Shown here: piece after piece, positions 50,751 to 61,822 of the stretch
Layout: each line of letters starts with the position of its first letter
Numbering within the stretch: the stretch's first letter is position 1
NCBI GenBank assembly: GCA_001725325.1
Contig: MEFY01000002.1
Location: 2,421,559-2,485,558, forward strand
From: Leifsonia sp. SCN 70-46
Lineage (GTDB): Bacteria; Actinomycetota; Actinomycetes; Actinomycetales; Microbacteriaceae
Direction: 5' to 3'
DNA length: 64,000 nucleotides
The notes under the pieces: generated by a model
Database searches by the model: none
Told to the model about the DNA's origin: nothing
Seen by the model: only the letters and a program-made list of their open reading frames with translations
Position numbers and translations under genes: made by a program

Positions 50751-52141
50751 GGGGCAACCCCCGCGAGGCGGTCGCCGAGCAGCCGCAGGCCCGCGGACTT
50801 CGAGGATTTCACGAGAACCACATCACCCTCGCGCAGACTGTCACGCAGCAAATCGTATGCCTCCTCGGCGGTGTCCACGAGCACCGACTCCCCGTCCCAC
50901 GATCCCTCGAGGCCCGCGGCGTTGTGGATGTGGCGCGCGTTGTGGCCCACGACGATGAGCTGGCGCACGTTCAGGCGCACGATGAGCCTGCCGATGCGGT
51001 CGTGCTCGTCGTCGGCGAACTCGCCGAGCTCGGCCATCTCGCCGAGCACCGCGACCGAGCGCAGCTCGCCCCCGCGCGTGATCTGGGCGAGGGTCTTGAG
51101 CGCGGCCGCCATCGAGTCCGGGCTCGCGTTATAGGCGTCGTTGATGATGACCGACCCGCGCGGGCCGTCGAGCACCTCCATGCGCCAGCGCTCCGCGCGC
51201 ACGAGCCCCTCGAGGGCCGCGATGGAGCGCTCCAGCGGCACGCCCACGGCACGGGCGGCGGTCAGGGCCGCGAGGGCGTTCATCGCGTGGTGCTCGCCGA
51301 GGATCGCGAGCTGCACGGGGTGGCGCTCGCCGTCGGCGACCACGGTGAACGCGGTGCCGGCCGCCGTCGCCTCGACGTCGACGGCGCGGACGTCCGCCGA
51401 CTGCCCGAGGCCGAACCACTGCACGCGGGCCCGGGTGCGGGAGCTCATGCGCGCGACGCGGGGATCGTCGACGTTGAGCACGGCGACCGCCGTCTCGGGC
51501 AGGTCGTCGACCATCTCGCCCTTGGCGAGCTCGATCGCGTCGGCCGAGCCGAACTTGCCGACGTGCGCGAGCCCCACCGTGAGCACGATGCCCACGTCGG
51601 GCTTCGCGACCGACACGAGCTTCGCGATGTCGCCCACGCCGTCCGCACCCATCTCGACGACGAGGTAGCGCGTGCCGTGGTCGATGCCGAGCATGGAGAT
51701 CGGGGCCCCGACCTCGTTGTTGAACGACCCGACCGGGGCGACGGTGGCGCCCTCGGCACCGAGGATCGCGCTCAGCATGTTCTTGGTGGTCGTCTTGCCG
51801 TTCGACCCGGTCACCGCGACGACCTTGAGCGCTCCCCCGGCCCGCACGCGCGCGACGACCTCGCGCGCGAGGTCGGAGAGGGCGACGACGCCGTCCGCGA
51901 CGACGATCTGCGGCACGGATGTCTCGAGCTCGCGCTCGACGACGAGCAGCGCGGCGCCGTTGCCGACCGCCGCGGGGGCGAAGAGGTGCCCGTCGGTGGT
52001 CTCGCCGGGAAGCGCGAAGAAGATGTCTCCGGGCACGACGGCGCGCGAGTCGGTGCGCACGGCGCCCGACACGGGCGCGTCACCTCCCACGAGCCGACCG
52101 CCGAGCGTCTTCGCTATGTCGGCGATGCTCAGTTCGATCAC
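50747..52141 (-). CDS. murF: UDP-N-acetylmuramoyl-tripeptide--D-alanyl-D-alanine ligase
   Basis: 464 residues. The N-terminal domain has [25 protein letters not shown] (in blocks), the ATP loop is [14 protein letters not shown] near residue 110, and [15 protein letters not shown] is near 330. It directly follows ftsI with only 37 bases between; murE is not found between them. Confidence 0.96.
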   Translation of the reverse strand: MIELSIADIAKTLGGRLVGGDAPVSGAVRTDSRAVVPGDIFFALPGETTDGHLFAPAAVGNGAALLVVERELETSVPQIVVADGVVALSDLAREVVARVRAGGALKVVAVTGSNGKTTTKNMLSAILGAEGATVAPVGSFNNEVGAPISMLGIDHGTRYLVVEMGADGVGDIAKLVSVAKPDVGIVLTVGLAHVGKFGSADAIELAKGEMVDDLPETAVAVLNVDDPRVARMSSRTRARVQWFGLGQSADVRAVDVEATAAGTAFTVVADGERHPVQLAILGEHHAMNALAALTAARAVGVPLERSIAALEGLVRAERWRMEVLDGPRGSVIINDAYNASPDSMAAALKTLAQITRGGELRSVAVLGEMAELGEFADDEHDRIGRLIVRLNVRQLIVVGHNARHIHNAAGLEGSWDGESVLVDTAEEAYDLLRDSLREGDVVLVKSSKSAGLRLLGDRLAGVAP

Positions 52142-52178
52142 GCTGTCGTGCTCCCGGGTGTGTCGGTGTGGGTCCCGC

Positions 52179-53909
52179 TCACCAGTAGACCGGCAGGTCG
52201 GGTGCTGCCGATGTCGACGGCGGCACCCGGAAGGTGGTGAGGGTCTGGGCCATGACATCGCGCCACACGGGTGAGATGAGGCCCGAGTACACACTATCGA
52301 GATTGCCGGCGGTCACGACGACGGCGTACTGGGGGTCGTCGGCCGGGGCTACGCCCGCGTAGGAGATGATCACCTGGTCGCCGTACTCGCCGTCGACGGC
52401 CACCTCGGCGGTACCGCTCTTGACCGCCGTGCGGTATCCGGGGATCTGCAGGTTGGGCGCCGAGCCGCTCTTGTTGGCGACCTGCTCCATCATCGCGACG
52501 GTCTGGTCGGCCGCCGACTCGGAGATCACGCGCCGGCCCTCGGCCGACGGCACCTCGGTCACCGTGCCGTCGGGCTGCTCGCAGCCCTCGACGAGGGTCA
52601 CGGGCATCCGCACACCGCCGTTGCCGATGGTCTGGAAGATGCTCGCGACCTGCACCGAGGTCGCCGTGATGCCCTGGCCGTACTGCACCGAGTAGTTGCT
52701 GCGTCCGAACCACTGGTCGGCGTCGGGCAGGTCGCCCGCCGACTCGCCGTTGAAGTCGACCTCGGTGTAGTCGCCGAGGCCGAAGGCGGCCATGTAGTCG
52801 TGGCGCTTCTGGGCCGAGAGCAGGTCGGAGAACTGCGAGACCGCGACGTTCGACGACTCCACGAGGGCGCCCGCGAGGGTGAGGTTCTCCGTGTCGTGGT
52901 AGAACGCGTCGTGGATGGAGCTGCCGTCGGGCTGCTCGAGGCTGTAGGGCACGACGACCTCCGAGGCCGGCGTCGCCACCCCCGCGTCGACGAGGGATGC
53001 CGCCGTGAGCGCCTTGATCGTCGAGCCGGGCTCGTACGGCGTGCTGAAGGCGCGCGATCCGAGGGCGCTGCGGTCGGCGGCGTCGACGTTGTTGGGGTCG
53101 ACGGTCGGCCAGTCCGTGACGGCCATGAGGTGGCCGTCCTTGATGCGGATGACGACGGCGGTAGCCCACGTCGCCCCGAGGTCGGCTGCCGCCTGCTGCA
53201 TGCGCTGCTGCACGTACCACTGCAGGTCGCGGTCGATCGTGAGGCGCAGCGTGCCGCCGTCCTTGGTCTCCTGCGTCGTGACGACGCTGCCGGGCAGCTG
53301 GGTGCCGTCCTCCGCGCTCTCGTAGGTCGCGGTGCCGTTGGTGCTCGCGAGGCACTTGTCCTCGGTGAGCTCGAGGCCCGCCTGCGGGCCGTCGGTGCCG
53401 ATGAAGCCCACGAGATTGCCCGCGATCTGCCCGTTCGGGTAGGTGCGGGCGGGATGGCGCGTCGTGATGACCCACGAGATGTCGAGCGCGTCGATCTTCT
53501 GGTACACCTCGAGCGTCACGCCCTTGACGATGTAGGCGAAGTCGGATGTGGGGTCGGACGAGAAGTCGGCGTACATCGTCGCGGGGTCCTGCCCCGTGAT
53601 CGCGGCGATGCGCGCGAGGTCGGCGGGCACTGAGGTCGCGGCGTCCGAGCGCCCCAGCGCGACGCGCGGCGACGCCGTGATGTCGTAGCGCAGCACGCTG
53701 TCGGCGAGCACGGCGCCGTTGGTGTCGACGATGTCGCCGCGCGTGCCGTAGGTCACGAGGGTCTGGGCCCGCTTGTCCTTCGACTGGGCGTTGAGCTCGC
53801 TCGCCTGCACGACCTGGATGTCGACGAGGCGCACGACGAAGACCGTCACGACCGCGAAGATCGCGATCACCGCGAGGGAGATGCGCGCCCTGCTGCGCCG
53901 CGTCCTCAT
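52179..53909 (-). CDS. ftsI: Penicillin-binding protein 3 (FtsI), septal transpeptidase
   Basis: 576 residues. One N-terminal membrane helix (ISLAVIAIFAVVTVFVVRLVDI), a PBP dimerisation domain, then the transpeptidase with the active Ser in PGSTIKAL near residue 293, VESSNVAV near 350 and VKSGTAEV near 496. The class B PBP partner of FtsW. Confidence 0.95.
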   Translation of the reverse strand: MRTRRSRARISLAVIAIFAVVTVFVVRLVDIQVVQASELNAQSKDKRAQTLVTYGTRGDIVDTNGAVLADSVLRYDITASPRVALGRSDAATSVPADLARIAAITGQDPATMYADFSSDPTSDFAYIVKGVTLEVYQKIDALDISWVITTRHPARTYPNGQIAGNLVGFIGTDGPQAGLELTEDKCLASTNGTATYESAEDGTQLPGSVVTTQETKDGGTLRLTIDRDLQWYVQQRMQQAAADLGATWATAVVIRIKDGHLMAVTDWPTVDPNNVDAADRSALGSRAFSTPYEPGSTIKALTAASLVDAGVATPASEVVVPYSLEQPDGSSIHDAFYHDTENLTLAGALVESSNVAVSQFSDLLSAQKRHDYMAAFGLGDYTEVDFNGESAGDLPDADQWFGRSNYSVQYGQGITATSVQVASIFQTIGNGGVRMPVTLVEGCEQPDGTVTEVPSAEGRRVISESAADQTVAMMEQVANKSGSAPNLQIPGYRTAVKSGTAEVAVDGEYGDQVIISYAGVAPADDPQYAVVVTAGNLDSVYSGLISPVWRDVMAQTLTTFRVPPSTSAAPDLPVYW

Positions 53910-53928
53910 GTGATGCCGCCTCCGCCGT

Positions 53929-54519
53929 TCAGTGGGTGACCGGTGCCGGGATGGAGTTCACCGGCGCCTGCTCAGTCTGCGTCGTGGCCGGTGCCGTCCC
54001 CGTAGTGGCGGCGGCGTGTCCGTTCGTCGTCGAGGCCGCGGGCGCCGAGGGGTCCACGAGCGGCACGCCCGAGAGCTGCGTGTTCGTGATGAGGTTGCAC
54101 GCCCCGCCGCACCCCGTGGGGTCGGCGCTGCCCGGCAGGGCGTACGTGGTCCCCGTGCCGAGGTCGAGCGCGTAGGGGTACTGGTTGGGCACCATGCCGA
54201 GGTGCGCGGCCTGCGCGCTGAGGTTCTGCGTGGAGTCGAGCACGTTGAGCTTCTCGGTGAGGGCGTCCTGCGTGCGCAGGAGCTCCTTCTGCTGGTCCTG
54301 CAGGGCTGAGACCTGGTAGGCGCCGTCCGAGACGAGGATGCTCAGCAGGAGCTGCGCGAGGAAGATCGCGAAGAGCGCGGCGACCGTGATCACGGCGTAC
54401 GCGAGCTTGGGCCGCGCGCGGCGCTGGGCGCGCGTCGTGACGATCTCGACGTGACGGGGGCGCTGCGGGGTGGGGGCGAGCGGCTCGGGCCGCATGCGGG
54501 CGGTGGCGAGGTTGCTCAT
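53929..54519 (-). CDS. ftsL: FtsL-like division protein
   Basis: 196 residues. Basic N-terminus, one membrane helix ([24 protein letters not shown]) and a short periplasmic coiled coil ([25 protein letters not shown]). A threonine/alanine-rich tail follows. Identification rests on topology and on the place between rsmH and ftsI, since FtsL sequence is poorly conserved. Confidence 0.82.
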   Translation of the reverse strand: MSNLATARMRPEPLAPTPQRPRHVEIVTTRAQRRARPKLAYAVITVAALFAIFLAQLLLSILVSDGAYQVSALQDQQKELLRTQDALTEKLNVLDSTQNLSAQAAHLGMVPNQYPYALDLGTGTTYALPGSADPTGCGGACNLITNTQLSGVPLVDPSAPAASTTNGHAAATTGTAPATTQTEQAPVNSIPAPVTH

Positions 54520-55511
54520 GCGGCGACCTCCCTCAGCCGCTCGACGGCGCGCAGGCGCACCGACGTGGCGCGCGGGTTCGCCGCGCGCTCGTCGTCGTCG
54601 GCCTGCTCAGAGCCGCGCACGAGGAGCTTGAGCTCCGGGCGGTGCTCCGGCAGCTCCACGGGCAGGCCGCGGGGTGCCGTCGAGGCCGAGCGGGCCTGGA
54701 AGATGCGCTTGACGATGCGGTCCTCGAGCGACTGGAACGAGAGCACGACCATGCGGCCGTGCACCTCGAGGGCGTCGAGGGCGTCGGGAACGGCGCGCTC
54801 GATGACGGCGAGCTCCTGGTTGACCTCGATGCGCAGCGCCTGGAAGACGCGCTTGGCCGGGTGGCCCGCGCGCTGGGCGGCGGCCGGCGTCGCGGCGACG
54901 ATGAGGTCGACGAGCTGCGCGGATGTCACGAGCGGCTCCTCCTCGCGACGCTGCACGATGCGGCTGGCGTAGCGCGGCGCGAGCTTCTCGTCGCCGTACT
55001 CGTAGAAGATGCGGCGCAGCTCCCCCTCGCTGTAGGTGGCGAGGATGAGGGCCGCGGTGCGATCGCTCGTGGCGTCCATGCGCATGTCGAGGGGCGCGTC
55101 CTTGGAGTACGAGAACCCGCGTTCGACGCGGTCGAGCTGCAGCGACGAGACGCCGAGGTCGAAGAGGATGCCCGACACGCGGGGCACTCCGAAGCCCTCG
55201 AGCACGCGCGCGATCTCGTCGTTGACGGCGTGGGCGAACCGCACGCGGTCGCCGAACGGCGCGAGGCGCTCGCGAGCGATGGCGAGGGCGTCCTGATCGC
55301 GGTCGATGCCGATGAGCTGCAGGCCGGGGAACCGGGAGAGGAACGCCTCGGCGTGGCCGCCCATGCCGAGCGTGCCGTCGACGAGCACGGCGCCCTCGTG
55401 GTCGAGGGCGGGGGCGAGGAGCTCGATCGTCCGTTCGAGCATCACTGAGGTGTGGATCTTCGCGTTGTCGTCCATGACGTAGCGGGCTGCATCCTCGGTG
55501 CTGATCCCCAT
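54516..55511 (-). CDS. rsmH: 16S rRNA (cytosine(1402)-N(4))-methyltransferase
   Basis: 331 residues. [15 protein letters not shown], the SAM motif [15 protein letters not shown] near residue 45, and [20 protein letters not shown] near 115 are diagnostic. The start may be ATG 55475 ([11 protein letters not shown]) rather than ATG 55511; neither has a good ribosome site. The stop overlaps ftsL. Confidence 0.95.
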   Translation of the reverse strand: MGISTEDAARYVMDDNAKIHTSVMLERTIELLAPALDHEGAVLVDGTLGMGGHAEAFLSRFPGLQLIGIDRDQDALAIARERLAPFGDRVRFAHAVNDEIARVLEGFGVPRVSGILFDLGVSSLQLDRVERGFSYSKDAPLDMRMDATSDRTAALILATYSEGELRRIFYEYGDEKLAPRYASRIVQRREEEPLVTSAQLVDLIVAATPAAAQRAGHPAKRVFQALRIEVNQELAVIERAVPDALDALEVHGRMVVLSFQSLEDRIVKRIFQARSASTAPRGLPVELPEHRPELKLLVRGSEQADDDERAANPRATSVRLRAVERLREVAA

Positions 55512-55574
55512 CCGTTGCGACCTGGCATCGGGGAAGAAAGCCAGGGCGCACGGCTGGGAGTCAGCGCAGAGGAG

Positions 55575-56006
55575 TCAGAACAAGCCCGGGATCACCTCCT
55601 CCGTCGTGTTGGCGAAGTCGGACTCCGCGTTCTCGTAGTAGGCGTTCCACGCCTCCGTGTCCCAGATCTCCGCGCGGTTGCCCGCGCCGATCACCGTGAG
55701 GTCTTTGCCGAGGCCGGCGTACTCGCGCAGGTTCGCGGGGATCGTCACGCGGTTCTGGCTGTCGGGGACCTCCTGGTTGGCACCCGAGAGGAAGAGGCGC
55801 AGGAAGTCGCGATTCTGCTTGCTCGTGATCGAGGCCTGGCGGATCTTGCCGTGGATGTCCTCGAACTCCCGCTGGGAGAAGACGTAGATGCAGCGTTCCT
55901 GTCCGCGGGTGATGACGAGGCCGTTCGACAGCTCCTCGCGGAATTTGGCCGGGAGGATGACGCGCCCCTTGTCGTCGAGCTTGGGGGCATAGGTGCCAAG
56001 GAACAC
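55575..56006 (-). CDS. mraZ: Transcriptional regulator MraZ
   Basis: 143 residues, two SpoVT-AbrB-like half domains: [24 protein letters not shown] and [25 protein letters not shown] (blocks). It heads and represses the dcw cluster in many bacteria by binding repeated GTGG/TGGG boxes, which are present just upstream. GTG 56006 has GGGGAGG seven bases upstream. Confidence 0.97.
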   Translation of the reverse strand: MFLGTYAPKLDDKGRVILPAKFREELSNGLVITRGQERCIYVFSQREFEDIHGKIRQASITSKQNRDFLRLFLSGANQEVPDSQNRVTIPANLREYAGLGKDLTVIGAGNRAEIWDTEAWNAYYENAESDFANTTEEVIPGLF

Positions 56007-56047
56007 GGATGCCTCCCCTCATTCTCCGGCCCGGATTCAGGTGTGCC

Positions 56048-56071
56048 CCACTTTACTCCACTTTCCACCAC
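56048..56071 (-). promoter_or_regulatory. MraZ box array, three GTGG repeats at 10-base spacing
   Basis: On the minus strand GTGG occurs with starts exactly 10 bases apart (complements of CCAC at 56048, 56058 and 56068), with a fourth overlapping CCAC at 56065. The array lies about 42 bases before the mraZ start. Repeated boxes one helical turn apart are the known binding pattern of MraZ. Confidence 0.7.
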
Positions 56072-56142
56072 CAATCCTATGAAATCCGGCCATATTCCCA
56101 GTTTTGTACCCCGACAACCCAGTAAACACAAGGGAATTGAGG

Positions 56143-56159
56143 GTGGAGGGAAGTGGAGG
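56143..56159 (+). promoter_or_regulatory. Second GTGGAGG box pair, opposite orientation
   Basis: GTGGAGG at 56143 and again at 56153, again 10 bases apart but on the plus strand, some 75-95 bases beyond the first array. This could be an extra MraZ site that allows looping or bidirectional control; no plus-strand gene starts close by. Confidence 0.4.
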
Positions 56160-56186
56160 CAATGAGCCGAAAAGCGGGCACGAAAA

Positions 56187-56210
56187 AGGGCCAACCCGAA
56201 GGCTGGCCCT
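56187..56210 (-). terminator. Rho-independent terminator after the DUF3040 gene
   Basis: Stem AGGGCCAACC (56187-56196) and GGCTGGCCCT (56201-56210), one mismatch, loop CGAA. On the minus strand a TTTT run follows. It separates the DUF3040 gene from the mraZ promoter. Confidence 0.85.
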
Positions 56211-56230
56211 GATCGAAGAGGGTGTTGCGG

Positions 56231-56608
56231 CTAGTCGCGGCCGTCCTGGCGCCGGTCCCACCGCTCGTTGAGCCCCTGCATGAAGGAGCCCGACTTCGGG
56301 GCGCCCGAGGATGTGCGGGGCGCATCCTGCGCGGAGAAGCCCGTGGCCCTGCGCGGCGGGGCGACTGCGAGGAGCACTCCCCCGAACATGATCGCGAAGC
56401 CGATGACGCCCACGATGGGCTGGTGCACGATGACCCCGCCCACGAGGGCGGCGATGCCCACGATGGCGATGAGGATGCCGACGACGAGGAGCGTGTAGTT
56501 GGTGCGACCGCGCCGGGGGCTCACCGTCGCGACGAAGTCTGCGTCGTTCTGATAGAGGCTGCGCTCCATCTCTTCCAGGAGGCGCTGCTCCTGCTCGGAA
56601 AGTGGCAT
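56231..56608 (-). CDS. DUF3040 domain-containing membrane protein
   Basis: 125 residues. It begins MPLSEQEQRLLEEMERSLYQNDADF, the DUF3040 signature, then two membrane helices (about residues 40-85) and a basic tail. Widespread in actinobacteria upstream of mraZ; function unknown. ATG 56608 has GAGGGGA upstream; an earlier in-frame start 14 residues up has no such site. Confidence 0.93.
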   Translation of the reverse strand: MPLSEQEQRLLEEMERSLYQNDADFVATVSPRRGRTNYTLLVVGILIAIVGIAALVGGVIVHQPIVGVIGFAIMFGGVLLAVAPPRRATGFSAQDAPRTSSGAPKSGSFMQGLNERWDRRQDGRD

Positions 56609-56671
56609 CCTGTTCCCCTCGCCCCTCGGGATCGACGTGTGAAGCTTCATAGTACGCCGCGCGGCCGTGAC

Positions 56672-56677
56672 TAGGCT
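56672..56677 (+). promoter_or_regulatory. -10 element of the polyprenyl synthetase gene
   Basis: TAGGCT ends six bases before GTG 56684, which places the transcription start at the first base of the gene (leaderless). An AGGA also lies in the spacer but is too close to act as a normal ribosome site. Confidence 0.35.
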
Positions 56678-56683
56678 AGGAAA

Positions 56684-57805
56684 GTGGCTGAGAGTACCCG
56701 ACTAGTTGACCTCGTCCAGCTGAGGATCGATGAGTTCCTCGCTGCCCGGTCGACGGAGTTCGAGGCGATAGCCCCCGAGCTCGTGCGCTTCACCGACCTC
56801 GCATCCTCGTTCCTCTCGGGCGGCAAGCGGTTCCGCGCGCTCTTCTGCTACTGGGGCTGGCAGTCCGCGAGCGGCGTGGCGCAGGGCTTCGACCCGCTGC
56901 CCGACGAGGCCGTGTCTGCCGACTTCCCCGGCGTGGTGCTCGCGGCCTCGGCCCTCGAGGTGTTCCACGCCGCGGCCCTCGTGCACGACGACATCATGGA
57001 CAACTCCGACACCCGCCGCGGCGCGGCCTCCGCCCACAAGCGCCTCGAGGCCATGCACACCGACGAGGGCTGGGTGGGCGATCCCGCCCGGTTCGGCGAG
57101 TCGGCCGCCCTCCTGCTCGGCGACCTCCTCCTCGGGTGGAGCGACGAGCTCTTCGACGCCGGCACCGAGCTGCTCGCGGAGCGCTCCGCGGGGCGCGCGG
57201 GCCGCGCCGAGTTCGCGCGCATGCGCACGGAGGTCACGGCCGGGCAGTACCTCGACATCCTCGAGGAGAATGCGTGGACGCGGCAGCCCGAGTCCGAGGC
57301 GCTCCCCCGCGCCCACCGCGTCATCGTCTACAAGTCGGCGAAGTACAGCGTCGAGGCGCCGCTCGCGATCGGCGCGGCGCTCGGGGGCGCGAGCCTGCAG
57401 CAGCTCACCGCCCTGCGCGAGTTCGGCCTACCGCTCGGCGTCGCGTACCAGCTGCGCGACGACCTGCTGGGCGTCTTCGGCGATCCGACGGTCACGGGAA
57501 AGCCCGCGGGCGACGACCTGCGCGAGGGCAAGCGCACGGTGCTCGTCGCCCTCGCGCGCCAGAAGCTGTCGAGCCAGGCCCGCACCCTCATGGACGAGCT
57601 GCTGGGCGACCCCGAGCTCGACGACCAGCAGGTGGGCATCATGCGCAGCACGCTGCGCGAGTGCGGCGCCGTCGACCAGGTCGAGCGCATCATCGACCGC
57701 AACGTCGCCGCGGCCAAGGACGCGCTGCGGGATGCCCCGCTCGCAGCCTCGGCGCGCGACCAGCTGCTCGAGCTCGCCGACACGGTCACCCGGAGGGTCT
57801 ACTAG
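56684..57805 (+). CDS. Polyprenyl diphosphate synthase (GGPP synthase-like)
   Basis: Chain-elongating prenyltransferase, 373 residues. The first aspartate-rich motif is DDIMDNSDTRRG near residue 103; the second is in YQLRDDLLGVFGD near 260. GKRFRALFCYWGW near 48 and KSAKYSVEAPLAIGA near 212 fit the family. Product length cannot be fixed from sequence; C20 is usual for this genomic position (the IdsA2 place beside mraZ in mycobacteria). Confidence 0.92.
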   Translation: MAESTRLVDLVQLRIDEFLAARSTEFEAIAPELVRFTDLASSFLSGGKRFRALFCYWGWQSASGVAQGFDPLPDEAVSADFPGVVLAASALEVFHAAALVHDDIMDNSDTRRGAASAHKRLEAMHTDEGWVGDPARFGESAALLLGDLLLGWSDELFDAGTELLAERSAGRAGRAEFARMRTEVTAGQYLDILEENAWTRQPESEALPRAHRVIVYKSAKYSVEAPLAIGAALGGASLQQLTALREFGLPLGVAYQLRDDLLGVFGDPTVTGKPAGDDLREGKRTVLVALARQKLSSQARTLMDELLGDPELDDQQVGIMRSTLRECGAVDQVERIIDRNVAAAKDALRDAPLAASARDQLLELADTVTRRVY

Positions 57806-57819
57806 CACCCCGCCCAGGG

Positions 57820-58161
57820 CTAGAAGGCGAGGGACTGCGCCACGCGGCGCACCTCGGCCTTGCGACCGGCCTTGAGGGCGTCGATCGGCGCGACGCCGAG
57901 GCTCTCCTCGGTGCTCAACAGCCAGTTCATGGCCTCGTCGTCGCTGAAGCCGCTGTCGCCGAGCAGGATGATCGTGCCCTTGAGCTCGTGCATGGGCTCG
58001 CCGTCGACGATGAACGGTGCCGGCACCTTCCAGATCCCGTCGACGCGCTGCGCGAGCAGCGCGCGCTCCTCGATGAGACGCCGGACCTGGCTCACCTTGA
58101 GGCCGAGCATCTCGGTGAGGTCGGGAATCGTCAGCCACTCGACGGCGGGGGTTTCGGTCAC
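57820..58161 (-). CDS. Rv2175c-like winged DNA-binding protein
   Basis: 113 residues. A helix-turn-helix of the MerR/excisionase type (WLTIPDLTEMLGLKVSQVRRLIEER in blocks) is followed by a wing with VDGIWKVPAPFIVDG and a helical tail. In M. tuberculosis Rv2175c is a substrate of kinase PknL; here a PASTA kinase gene is two genes away. GTG 58161 is the best start, without a clear ribosome site. It is convergent with the prenyl synthase gene. Confidence 0.85.
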   Translation of the reverse strand: MTETPAVEWLTIPDLTEMLGLKVSQVRRLIEERALLAQRVDGIWKVPAPFIVDGEPMHELKGTIILLGDSGFSDDEAMNWLLSTEESLGVAPIDALKAGRKAEVRRVAQSLAF

Positions 58162-58353
58162 CCCACTAGCGTGCCACGCACCGCCGTGAAGGCCCGGTGA
58201 CGCCTCCGCAAACCGAATGTTTCCGACAGGTAAATTCACGTCACATCAGTCACGATGATTGACTCTGGATAACACATGTGTCACGGTTATAGCTGCGTGG
58301 GGGCGCAGTTCTACTCCCACCGGGGCTTCTCGGGGTGGGGAGAGAACGGAAAC

Positions 58354-59745
58354 ATGATGGAGCAGTACGTCGACGACGCCGAGGGCGTCGCACGATCGGT
58401 GTTCGCGGGCCTCGCCCCGCGCATCCTCGTCGACACGGAGGAACCGAGCCAGCCGGGCACGCGGGGGCGTGTGGCGAAGGGCATGTTCGCGACCGGGTCG
58501 GTGATCCTCGCGGGCTCGATGGCCGCGATGGGCCTGACCGGTCCCGTGAGCGCCGCCGAGGCGCGGCCCGCACCGAGGCCCAAGGGCGCCTTCGAGCTCG
58601 GCAAGACTCTCAAGCAGGTGCTCACGAGCGCGAGCGCGTCCGTGGCGCCCGCCGCAGCCACGGAGGCCGCGCCCGCGCCCATGCTCTACCGCGTGCAGGC
58701 GGGCGACTCGATCAGCAGCATCGCAGGCCGCTACGGCCTCTCGACGGCATCCGTCCTCGCGCTCAACGGCCTCGGCTGGTCGTCGCTCATCTTCCCCGGC
58801 CAGGAGCTCAAGCTCTCGACGTCGGGCGTCGTCGCACCCGTGGAGCCCGAGGCTCCCACCGCGAGCGGCCGCTACACGATCGTGTCGGGCGACACGATCA
58901 GCGGCATCGCCGACCGGTTCGGCGTCTCCACGCTCTCCGTGCTCACGGCCAACGGGCTCGGCTGGTCGTCGCTCATCTACCCGGGGCAGACCCTCGCCAT
59001 ACCGGGCCTCGTCGGTCCGGGCACGCCCTCGGGCGACGACGGCGAGTTCGTGCCCGTCGTCTCGGCCGCGCCGCTCGAGGAGACGGCGCCCGTCGAGACC
59101 GTCGCGCCGCCCGCGGCTCCGGCGGAGCCCGTCGCTCCGGCTGCGGATCCCGCTCCCACCGCCACCACCACCACCACCACCTACACGATCGTCTCGGGCG
59201 ATACCCTGAGCAGCATCGCCGCGCGCTTCGGCATCACGACCCAGGCCATCCTCGACGCCAACGGGCTCGACTGGTCGAGCACGATCTTCCCGGGCGGCAC
59301 GCTCACGATCCCCTCCGGCGGCTCCGTCGCGCCGGCGGCGGTCTCGGGCAGCACGATGAACGACGAGATGCGCGCCAACGCCGCCGTCATCGTGCAGGTC
59401 GGGCGCAACCTCGGCGTCTCGGACTACGGCATCGTCATCGCGCTCGCGACCGCGATGCAGGAGTCGAGCCTGCGCAACCTCACGTGGGGAGACCGCGACT
59501 CGGTCGGCCTCTTCCAGCAGCGCCCGAGCACGGGCTGGGGAACCGTCGACGAGCTCACCGACCCCGCGCGCGCCGCCGAGCTCTTCTTCGTGGGCCGGTC
59601 GGGCGTGCGCGGCCTCCTCGACATCTCGGGCTGGGAGTCGATGCCGCTCACACAGGCCGCCCAGCGCGTGCAGATCTCGGCGTACCCGGACGCCTACGCC
59701 AAGTGGGAGTCCTCGGCCTGGCAGTGGTTGGCGGAACTCTCGTAG
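58354..59745 (+). CDS. Cell-wall protein with three LysM domains and a lysozyme-like C-terminal domain
   Basis: 463 residues. After a cytoplasmic-looking N-terminus there is a membrane or signal helix (GSVILAGSMAAMGLTG, about residues 55-72), then LysM repeats near 111-153, 173-216 and 276-319 (each YxVxxGDxxSxIAxRxG with NGLxWSS and PGQ). A Pro/Thr-rich linker with a poly-Thr run (bases about 59158-59180) joins them. The C-terminal domain with AMQESSLRN (probable catalytic Glu near 370) and GLFQQRPSTGWG resembles actinobacterial lysozyme-like domains. ATG 58354 follows GGAGAG. Confidence 0.88.
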   Translation: MMEQYVDDAEGVARSVFAGLAPRILVDTEEPSQPGTRGRVAKGMFATGSVILAGSMAAMGLTGPVSAAEARPAPRPKGAFELGKTLKQVLTSASASVAPAAATEAAPAPMLYRVQAGDSISSIAGRYGLSTASVLALNGLGWSSLIFPGQELKLSTSGVVAPVEPEAPTASGRYTIVSGDTISGIADRFGVSTLSVLTANGLGWSSLIYPGQTLAIPGLVGPGTPSGDDGEFVPVVSAAPLEETAPVETVAPPAAPAEPVAPAADPAPTATTTTTTYTIVSGDTLSSIAARFGITTQAILDANGLDWSSTIFPGGTLTIPSGGSVAPAAVSGSTMNDEMRANAAVIVQVGRNLGVSDYGIVIALATAMQESSLRNLTWGDRDSVGLFQQRPSTGWGTVDELTDPARAAELFFVGRSGVRGLLDISGWESMPLTQAAQRVQISAYPDAYAKWESSAWQWLAELS

Positions 59746-59782
59746 TGCCGTGTCCCACCGGGATCTGCACAGGGTGGAACTC

Positions 59783-59788
59783 TAGACT
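59783..59788 (+). promoter_or_regulatory. -10 element of the PASTA kinase gene
   Basis: TAGACT ends six bases before GTG 59795, with no Shine-Dalgarno in between. The same arrangement occurs before the HXXEE and prenyl synthase genes. No clear -35. Confidence 0.4.
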
Positions 59789-59794
59789 CGGACG

Positions 59795-61753
<1,959 letters not shown>

Positions 61754-61822
61754 GCTGCATCACCCGGCGGGTCTCCCCAGGGCGACGTCGCCATGCCCGC
61801 GGGCGGGGCGACGACCAGCGAC

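Noticed and set aside
59155..59182. Short CAC/ACC tandem repeat
   Set aside because: It encodes a poly-Thr linker between LysM domains; too short and coding, so not a CRISPR or regulatory repeat.
61785..61810. Palindrome GGCGACGTCGCC between the kinase gene and aroG
   Set aside because: No loop and no T run; GC-rich palindromes of this size are expected by chance here.
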